Shown here piece by piece: positions 57,953 through 64,000 of a DNA stretch of 64,000 nt. The position numbers were made by a program, and so were the translations under genes. Numbering within the stretch: the stretch's first letter is position 1; every line of letters begins with the position of its first letter. Under the pieces are notes generated by a model that did not search any database, had not been told where the DNA came from, and saw nothing but the letters and a program-made list of their open reading frames with translations. The stretch comes from Clostridium sp. D43t1_170807_H7 (lineage in GTDB: Bacteria; Bacillota; Clostridia; Clostridiales; Clostridiaceae): the NCBI RefSeq assembly GCF_015555905.1, contig NZ_JADNLK010000002.1:186001-250000 (forward strand), written 5' to 3'.

Positions 57953-60568
57953 TTAATTTGAATTAACAACATTCCCTAAATTTGCATCATCTTCTTGATT
58001 AGATTTGATAAAATCTACTAAGGGATTTAATCTTTCAAAAAATACAATTACAATATCACCCTCTAAGGATTCACTTAATGCTATTTGTAAAGCTTCAACT
58101 TCATCTAATATGATTTTTATATCAGCATTTTTCTTTATTTCTAATATACCTTCTTTAATTAAATTAGGAATCTCCCCGCTTTTCCTACCTCTTCTATCTT
58201 TATCTTCTTTAATTATTATTTTATCAAGATACCTAGCACTTATATTTCCTATTTCCTTCGCAACATAATCACTTCTATCACCTGGAACACCAATTACTCC
58301 AGTAATATTTCCACTACCTATACATTCTAATGTAGGTAAAACCTTTTTATATCCTTCTATATTATGACCATAATCTAGTATAACCTTTATACCTTTATAA
58401 TCATAAACGTTAAATCTTCCCGAATTATCTTGTGAGTTAAAGTTCTCTAATCCTATTCTTATCATACTATAGTCAATTTTCATAGCTACTAATGCAGCAC
58501 AAGATGCCATCGCATTTTCAATATTAAATTCTAGTTTACCATTTAATGTTATAGGAATATCCTTAATATTTATTATTTTATATTCTATTCCTCTATTATT
58601 AACATATATATAATCATCTTTTCTATATACAGCAGTCTTTTTTTTACTTATATTTTCTCTTATTAATTCATTATTGAAATCAGAAGAATAATAAATTATA
58701 TTTGCATTTATTCTATTTATAATCTTTCTGCTCCACTCATCGTCAGCATTAATTACTACATTTCCATTTTCCTTTACGGCTTCTGCTACTAATGATTTTA
58801 CTTTACAAAGCTCTTCCATAGAATTTATATTATCTATTCCTAAATGATCATCGGTAATATTAGTTATTACTGCAACATCTGCTAAATCATATGCTAATCC
58901 TTTTCTTATAATTCCACCTCTTGCGGTTTCTAATACTGCAATATCTACATCTCTATTGTATAATATGCATTTAGCACTTTCAAAACCTGTATCATCACCA
59001 GTATCAATACATTTACCGTTAATATATATTCCATCAGTACTTGTCATTCCAACACAATATCCCATTCTAGATAATGTACTATTTATTATCCTAGTAGTTG
59101 TTGTCTTACCATTTGTTCCGGTAATAGCAACTACAGGTATGTTTTTAGGATTATTATTATACATCATATTAATTATATCATTTCCAATATTCCTACTAAT
59201 TCCTTCAGCTGGATATGAATGCATTCTTAGACCTGGTGCTGCATTAACTTCAAGTATAGCTCCATTATCCATCAATGATTTACTAATATCTTTTGTACAA
59301 ACATCTACACCGCATATATCTAATCCTATAGCTTTAGCTGCTCTTACGCATATTTCTTTATTTTCTTCCGAAATAACGTCTGTATAATCTATAGCTATTC
59401 CACCTGTAGATAAATTTGAATTTTTTCTTAAAAATAATTTTTCTCCATTTTTTAATACAGAAGTTAAATTATAATTATACTTACTCAAGTTTCTTTCTAA
59501 TTCATCATCAATTCTAACCTTAGTTAAAGGTTTTTCATGATCTTCTCCTCTAAGCTCATTATTATTTAATTCATCAATAAGCTCTTTAATATTTCTTTCT
59601 CCATCACCAATTACAAATGGTGGAATTCTTTTTGAAACTGCTACAACTTTATATCCAACTACACAAACTCTATAGTCATCACCCTCATAGTATCGTTCAA
59701 CTATTATGTCTTTAAACTGCTCAGTTAACTTTTGATAGTACTTTAATAATTCCTTCTCATTGCTTATTTTTAATATAACTCCTTTTCCCTTGCTACCAAA
59801 TTCCGGCTTTAAAACAACAGGATATCCTATCTCTTCTGCAGTTCTTAATAAATCAATAACATTACTTACTTTTTCTCCTCTTGAAACGGGCAAATTTTGT
59901 ACCCTTAATAATTCCTTTGTTAATAGCTTATCACATGAAATATCAGCAGATACGCAACTTGTAGTATTAGTAATTGCTGACTCTATTATTCTGCCTTGCT
60001 TTCCATATCCAATTTGATAAAATCCGCTATTACCCATTTTAATTACTGGTAATCCAACTTTTTTAGCAGCATTACAAATTTCTAAAGCACTTGGCCCCAT
60101 AAGTTCTTCTCTAATTATAGATTTTATTATATTTAATCTATCATTCAAGCTAATATTTTTACTCTCTATAAGTGAATTAATAATATCCACAGCTAGCTTT
60201 GCCACTTCAATTCCTGCCTTTGGATACTCATATTGATATACTACTATATATCTATCACCCTCAATTTCTCTAGCTTTTCCATATGCAACATCTATTCCTA
60301 GAATATTTTGTATAGCAATAATAATATGTTCACAAATATGAGCTAAATAAGTTCCTTCCTTTAATCTCTTTACAAATCCACCTTCTTCGTCTATCCCACA
60401 TCTATGAGTATTAAGAATTGGAAGCATCTCTACTAAGTTTTTATTAAAGTTTTTTATATCCTTACTAGGTATCTCCGAATATCCTTCTAAATCTACGTCT
60501 AGTTGTATGCATTTTTTATGTGAATGTATATTTCTTCCAGCATAAACAGTACTATTTATGATTTTCAT
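57953..60568 (-). CDS. cphA: Cyanophycin synthetase
   Basis: Builds cyanophycin, a poly-aspartate with arginine side chains used for nitrogen storage. The start at 60568 follows GAGGAGG. The ~871 aa show the CphA N-domain, an ATP-grasp domain (GYPVVLKPEFGSKGKGV ~245; EVNAAPGLRMHSYP ~455), and a Mur ligase domain with GTNGKTTTTR (~485) and the DYGHN motif (~745). All three catalytic parts are present. It overlaps cphB by 17 bp, so they are translationally coupled. Confidence 0.95.
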   Translation of the reverse strand: MKIINSTVYAGRNIHSHKKCIQLDVDLEGYSEIPSKDIKNFNKNLVEMLPILNTHRCGIDEEGGFVKRLKEGTYLAHICEHIIIAIQNILGIDVAYGKAREIEGDRYIVVYQYEYPKAGIEVAKLAVDIINSLIESKNISLNDRLNIIKSIIREELMGPSALEICNAAKKVGLPVIKMGNSGFYQIGYGKQGRIIESAITNTTSCVSADISCDKLLTKELLRVQNLPVSRGEKVSNVIDLLRTAEEIGYPVVLKPEFGSKGKGVILKISNEKELLKYYQKLTEQFKDIIVERYYEGDDYRVCVVGYKVVAVSKRIPPFVIGDGERNIKELIDELNNNELRGEDHEKPLTKVRIDDELERNLSKYNYNLTSVLKNGEKLFLRKNSNLSTGGIAIDYTDVISEENKEICVRAAKAIGLDICGVDVCTKDISKSLMDNGAILEVNAAPGLRMHSYPAEGISRNIGNDIINMMYNNNPKNIPVVAITGTNGKTTTTRIINSTLSRMGYCVGMTSTDGIYINGKCIDTGDDTGFESAKCILYNRDVDIAVLETARGGIIRKGLAYDLADVAVITNITDDHLGIDNINSMEELCKVKSLVAEAVKENGNVVINADDEWSRKIINRINANIIYYSSDFNNELIRENISKKKTAVYRKDDYIYVNNRGIEYKIINIKDIPITLNGKLEFNIENAMASCAALVAMKIDYSMIRIGLENFNSQDNSGRFNVYDYKGIKVILDYGHNIEGYKKVLPTLECIGSGNITGVIGVPGDRSDYVAKEIGNISARYLDKIIIKEDKDRRGRKSGEIPNLIKEGILEIKKNADIKIILDEVEALQIALSESLEGDIVIVFFERLNPLVDFIKSNQEDDANLGNVVNSN

Positions 60569-61385
60569 AAAAATCCTTATCCTCCTCAAACGGTACCTTA
60601 TCTAGTAAATTAAATCTATTACCTTCTTTTAATACATGAAGTTTTACATTAAACATGCTAAGTACTTCATCACTATATTGCTCCGATACATTACTATAAT
60701 CGATTGAACTTCCATCTATGAAATATACTGCACCCGATCCAATAACTTCTGCAGTTCCTTTATCACTTACTACTATTGCTGTATCTTCATCTATTCCTAT
60801 ACCCAAAACTTCAGGGTTTTGAGCTATAGCAGTTAATAATCTTCCTATTCTACCTCGTTGAGCAAAATGTTGATCAATTATTATATTGTTTACTAACCCT
60901 AAACCTGGTGACATTTTTAAAGTACATTTATGTGGGGACTCATCATCCTCTCCCTGAACTATCATGGTATCACTCATAACAGATGCTCCTGCTGATGTTC
61001 CAGCAATTAATCCCCCATTAGCACACAATTCTTTCACAGCATCATATACTGGGCTTCCCCCTATCATGCTAGTTATTCTTAATTGATCACCACCAGTAAA
61101 GAATAATAAATTTGAATTATTTATTAACTCTACGTTTTTCTTATTAAATGCATCTTCTCTAGTGCTAATATCAAGTTTATATATATTTTTAATTCCTAAA
61201 TTAGAAAATACATTTTTATAATTTTGATAACTTTTTTCTGGATATTCTGTTGCTATAGTTGCTATTATTAGCTTTTCTTTTTCTGGATCTATATACTTTG
61301 CTACTCTTTTTAATATTTCTTTATCGCCTTTTTTATCCTCAGCTCCTCCAATTATTATTAAGTTACCACTTACTTTTTCGCTCAA
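60552..61385 (-). CDS. cphB: Cyanophycinase
   Basis: A serine peptidase that cuts cyanophycin to Asp-Arg dipeptides. The 277-aa S51-type protein has the nucleophile Ser in AGTSAGASVMS (~134), IIGGAEDKKG at the N-terminus, and the LTAIAQNPEVLGIGIDEDTA region with the late acidic residue. First gene of the cphB-cphA operon. Confidence 0.95.
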   Translation of the reverse strand: MSEKVSGNLIIIGGAEDKKGDKEILKRVAKYIDPEKEKLIIATIATEYPEKSYQNYKNVFSNLGIKNIYKLDISTREDAFNKKNVELINNSNLLFFTGGDQLRITSMIGGSPVYDAVKELCANGGLIAGTSAGASVMSDTMIVQGEDDESPHKCTLKMSPGLGLVNNIIIDQHFAQRGRIGRLLTAIAQNPEVLGIGIDEDTAIVVSDKGTAEVIGSGAVYFIDGSSIDYSNVSEQYSDEVLSMFNVKLHVLKEGNRFNLLDKVPFEEDKDFYENHK

Positions 61386-61440
61386 TTTATCACCTCAAAT
61401 CACATATTTCTTATTTTATCCAATCATATAAAATATATTC

Positions 61441-61494
61441 AAAAATGATAAAAGGCTATTGCAAAGTATATGCAATAGCCTTTTATCATTTTTA
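61441..61494. terminator. Terminator of sipL
   Basis: AATGATAAAAGGCTATTGCA pairs with its complement across ~9 nt over about 20 bp, with T5 on the minus strand. One of the strongest hairpins in the window. Confidence 0.9.
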
Positions 61495-61501
61495 AACCTT
61501 A

Positions 61502-63073
61502 TTAAAATTTACATTTTCCTGGTATTATTATCTTTTTACCTTCAATTAATGACTCTGGACCTTCTAATTCATTAATTTCTATTAATGAATCCATTGTAGT
61601 ATTATATTTTTTAGCTAAATCCCAAAGTGTGTCACCTGTATTAACTACATATATTGTAACTGAGGCTTTTTTACATTCTTTTTCTTCCTCACCTTCAATA
61701 ATATCAACGATCCACTCTTTATTAACTTTATAACAAGCCTTAACTAAAACAGATAATGTAGCCCTTACACCAACTGTGTTAGCTTCAATAGTAGCATCTA
61801 AATTTTCTAAGTGAACTTTACATAAGGCAACCATATCTGGTTTTGTACCTTTTAAATCAATTACTGAAGTAAATGGAATTTCTCCATTACACATATCTAT
61901 TTTACAATCATCATCAGTTGTTTTATAAAGAACTAATACTTTTATTATTCCTTCAATTTTTATTTTATCTTCTTCAACAACCTTATCTGTTATAACTGGA
62001 CATCCTGTAGCAGATATTACGCATCCAATTTTATCATTTTCATCCTTAGGATATAAGTTATCTTTTATTATTAATTCTGATGTAATTATTCCATGAACTA
62101 ATCCTATTTCATACTTCTTCTTAGTTAATTCTATTGATTTAGTTGGTGAGTAAGCATCTTTAATTACATCAATAATCTCTTTAGATATAACTTTGATAGT
62201 TCCCTTAATCATAAATTCAACATTTACAACTCTGTTCTCACCTAAATCATCAGCATTGATTATGCTATCAAAATTTACTATATCTATTTGATGAGATGTC
62301 ATCATATCACTATTTACACCAATAGCTTCTTCTTCTTTTGATAAGTAAATATCATCTTGTAGTAAGAATATATCATTTTCATCTTTTCCTTTGCATAGTA
62401 CTTCTATCTTGCAATAACATCCAAAATATATCTTTCCATCACCAAGTTTAACCTCTTTTTTGTGTAAGTTCATAGAGCATTTTAATATTTCACCAATTTC
62501 TGGTTTATCCATTGTTACTTTTATCATAGATTTTCCCATTAACTCTATGTCCTTTTCGCACTTTATCTGATTCATCTCTTCACTTTTTGTCTTAACCTGT
62601 ATATCGTCTCTTCCTTCAATTTCCTTAACAAATTCAAATTCTTCAACCTTATAAAGTTGCCACTTAGTTGACCTTATTCCATCAATGGCAATCTTACGTT
62701 CATTCATAATACTAGCTTGAATATGTTCTATTACGCACTCGACTTCACAAATCACTTTATGTTCTTCATTATTAAACTCAAGATAGTCTGCGAACTTTTC
62801 TGATAAATAAACCGAATTTATACTAGTTACTTTACTTTCATCTTCTGATAAATACATAACAGAATAATTAATTTGACCTTCTATCATTATTTTATCCGCT
62901 AATGTTTCCTTATTGGTAATAGTAGCTTTAGCTTCTACTCCTAATATTTGATATACATCCGGATGAGAATCTTTTATTAAATATTCACCCTTTAGTACGT
63001 TATTAGTAGAACTTTCTCTTAGTAATTGTTCATTCTGAATACTTTCTTTAACAACATCTATCTGAGACATCAT
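61502..63073 (-). CDS. sipL: Spore coat anchoring protein SipL (DUF3794-LysM)
   Basis: SipL binds SpoIVA and ties the coat to the forespore in clostridia. The 523 aa hold DUF3794-type beta domains (about 30-130, 185-290 and 325-450) and a C-terminal LysM (~468-515: YVVNTGDTLWDLAKKYNTTMDSLIEINELE). Length and layout match known SipL. The veg gene and a probable yabG lie next to it, the order I recall from Clostridioides difficile. GGGGGG-type site precedes the start. Confidence 0.92.
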   Translation of the reverse strand: MMSQIDVVKESIQNEQLLRESSTNNVLKGEYLIKDSHPDVYQILGVEAKATITNKETLADKIMIEGQINYSVMYLSEDESKVTSINSVYLSEKFADYLEFNNEEHKVICEVECVIEHIQASIMNERKIAIDGIRSTKWQLYKVEEFEFVKEIEGRDDIQVKTKSEEMNQIKCEKDIELMGKSMIKVTMDKPEIGEILKCSMNLHKKEVKLGDGKIYFGCYCKIEVLCKGKDENDIFLLQDDIYLSKEEEAIGVNSDMMTSHQIDIVNFDSIINADDLGENRVVNVEFMIKGTIKVISKEIIDVIKDAYSPTKSIELTKKKYEIGLVHGIITSELIIKDNLYPKDENDKIGCVISATGCPVITDKVVEEDKIKIEGIIKVLVLYKTTDDDCKIDMCNGEIPFTSVIDLKGTKPDMVALCKVHLENLDATIEANTVGVRATLSVLVKACYKVNKEWIVDIIEGEEEKECKKASVTIYVVNTGDTLWDLAKKYNTTMDSLIEINELEGPESLIEGKKIIIPGKCKF

Positions 63074-63273
63074 ATCCCCCCCTATAGTATAGCTACTATA
63101 ATTTATATTCTCTAAATATATATTTATTCTTATATGTATTAATTGTTTACTAATTTTTATATAATATATTCACCAAATATTTTACAATGACTTTATTTTT
63201 ACCATTTTAATACACTTTTTTGTCGAATCTTTGTGTCTTTTAAAAAAAATTTTAATTTTTTTTAAATAAATTG
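63074..63273. other. AT-rich gap upstream of sipL
   Basis: About 200 bp with no coding signal. The sipL promoter, expected to be sigma-E type, should be here but was not fixed. Confidence 0.4.
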
Positions 63274-63302
63274 TTGACTTTATTATAAATATGTCATATT
63301 AT
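63274..63302 (+). promoter_or_regulatory. Sigma-A promoter of the candidate small RNA
   Basis: TTGACT (63274-63279), 17 bp, TATTAT (63297-63302). It points away from sipL and has no gene behind it. Confidence 0.75.
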
Positions 63303-63308
63303 AAAGAT

Positions 63309-63397
63309 GGTTATTGACCATATAACCTCTCATAAATTCTCAATACCCTTTTATACCATAGTTGAAAGATGGATACCCGCCATCTTTCTTTTTTTAT
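63309..63397 (+). ncRNA. Candidate ~90-nt small RNA between sipL and veg
   Basis: A near-consensus promoter is followed ~90 nt later by a strong terminator, and there is no reading frame between. The RNA would open with a small hairpin (ATGGTtattgACCAT), then a 55-nt mostly unpaired part with CCTCTC and TACCC (pyrimidine motifs that could pair with ribosome binding sites), and end with the terminator. The sipL and veg genes are both on the other strand. Confidence 0.6.
63364..63396 (+). terminator. Terminator of the candidate small RNA
   Basis: GAAAGATGG pairs with CCATCTTTC across 7 nt, followed by T7. Confidence 0.88.
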
Positions 63398-63465
63398 TTC
63401 TTTATAAATATATTATTGAAAGTTAATTTTTAGAAATAAATTCAAAATATTTTTAAATAAAATAA

Positions 63466-63497
63466 ATAAGAGCTTCGAAATTTTTCGAAGCTCCTAT
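63466..63497 (-). terminator. Terminator of veg
   Basis: AGGAGCTTCGAAA pairs with TTTCGAAGCTCTT on the minus strand, followed by ATTTATTTTAT. Confidence 0.82.
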
Positions 63498-63734
63498 TTA
63501 TACTGCATAGTACAATGATACAGTTTTAGTTAAAACATCTGAGTAGCTATAAGTTACTGTTCTTTGGGTGTCACTTTCTAATCTTACAACGAAAATACTA
63601 GGATGAACACTTTCAATTACTCCATCATTTACAAGTATCTTCTTTCTTCCACCGTTAGCTTTTAGTGTTACCTTTTCACCTACATGATTTTCAATATCTT
63701 TTCGTATGTTGGCTAAGGTTCTATTCTTTTCCAT
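63498..63734 (-). CDS. veg: Veg family protein (DUF1021)
   Basis: A 78-aa protein with strands typical of the Veg family: ANIRKDIENHVGEKVTLKANGGRKK, then a V-I-E-x-V-H-P-S-I-F-V-V-R-L core and RTVTYSYSDVLTKTV. Bacillus Veg influences biofilm genes and is known for its strong promoter. Here two near-consensus promoters lie in tandem upstream, and AAGATGGTGG sits just before the ATG. Confidence 0.93.
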   Translation of the reverse strand: MEKNRTLANIRKDIENHVGEKVTLKANGGRKKILVNDGVIESVHPSIFVVRLESDTQRTVTYSYSDVLTKTVSLYYAV

Positions 63735-63757
63735 ATGACCACCATCTTTCTAAATTT

Positions 63758-63827
63758 ATTATAAAGCTTTTTAGTATTTTTGTCAAATAAAACCAATTAT
63801 TTTAACACTTTCCAGTTATATTGTCAA
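63758..63827 (-). promoter_or_regulatory. Tandem sigma-A promoters of veg
   Basis: Proximal pair: TTGACA (63786-63781), 17 bp, TATAAT (63763-63758), both perfect. Distal pair: TTGACA (63827-63822), 17 bp, TAAAAT (63804-63799). The two start points would be ~41 bp apart. Confidence 0.85.
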
Positions 63828-63983
63828 TGTAAACTTTTTCTATTTTTATACCATTTATCGCATCTATTAATTATTATTGTATTTTTTCTTATTTTTTATT
63901 CATTTATTAATACATATATTGTGGCAAAGATTTATAAACAGACATACTATAGATTGTAGTAATGTATTTATTAGGAGAATAAA

Positions 63984-64000
63984 ATGGTAATAGGTGATAC
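63984..64000 (+). CDS. yabG: Start of a gene, probably yabG (sporulation protease)
   Basis: Only five codons and part of a sixth are inside the window: ATG after TTAGGAGAAT, giving Met-Val-Ile-Gly-Asp. YabG proteins begin with a similar x-IGD stretch, and yabG next to veg and sipL is a known clostridial order. The call rests on that context; five residues cannot prove it. Confidence 0.5.

Overview
The window looks like chromosomal DNA from a spore-forming Clostridium (cluster I, sensu stricto). It is very AT-rich, uses strong AGGAGG ribosome binding sites and TTG starts, and carries sporulation genes (spoIIR, spoIID, spoIIQ, spoIIID, mbl, sipL, veg, yyaC), a thiolase, a proton-type F1Fo ATP synthase operon and clostridial-style riboswitches. 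Most genes lie on the minus strand. I see no plasmid, phage or complete insertion sequence.

Layout. 1-4.8 kb: the 5' part of recQ, tRNA-Trp, a tsaE-tsaB-rimI operon, and a riboflavin transporter gene behind an FMN riboswitch. 4.9-10.5 kb: an accessory island that makes and exports a probable two-peptide bacteriocin. It has a C39-peptidase ABC transporter, an HlyD-like accessory protein with its middle deleted, two double-glycine-leader peptides and a small membrane protein. A decayed second copy of part of this locus and a dead thiI fragment follow. 10.6-26.3 kb: housekeeping genes (tex, an M28 peptidase, prfB with its programmed frameshift, secA, hpf with an upstream raiA-type noncoding RNA, comFC, a degenerate comFA-like gene, recD2, nagA, metK behind a SAM-I riboswitch). 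26.6-27.3 kb: six tRNA genes in a partly duplicated array. 27.6-33.9 kb: yyaC, then the conserved block mbl-spoIIID-spoIIQ-spoIID-murA-ywmB. 34.3-40.9 kb: the complete atp operon, atpIBEFHAGDC. 41.5-50.8 kb: thl with a Rex-like operator, comEB, upp, rpiB, tsaC/sua5, prfA, a YqhQ-PrmC fusion, tdk and rpmE. 51-57.8 kb: rho, pyrG, small conserved genes, spoIIR and ispE. 58-61.4 kb: cyanophycin genes cphA and cphB. 61.5-64 kb: sipL, a candidate small RNA, veg, and the first codons of a probable yabG.

How the genes fit together. TsaE, TsaB and TsaC supply three parts of the t6A tRNA modification pathway. Both release factors and the methylase that modifies them (PrmC) are encoded here. The sporulation proteins cover the forespore-to-mother-cell signal (SpoIIR), the engulfment machinery (SpoIID, SpoIIQ), mother-cell regulation (SpoIIID) and spore coat anchoring (SipL). 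CphA and CphB form a nitrogen storage cycle.

The most unusual material is (a) the bacteriocin island with its shortened HlyD protein and its decayed duplicate; (b) noncoding elements: the raiA-type RNA with its own promoter and terminator, a candidate ~90-nt RNA between sipL and veg, a ~220-bp rod-like inverted structure upstream of comEB, three exact 76-bp tandem repeats between ywmB and atpC, and a SAM-I riboswitch whose P3 arm carries a repeat also seen between secA and prfB; (c) a perfect 21-bp inverted repeat with a Rex-like site at the thl promoter. All family assignments come from reading motifs and gene order; no database search was run.
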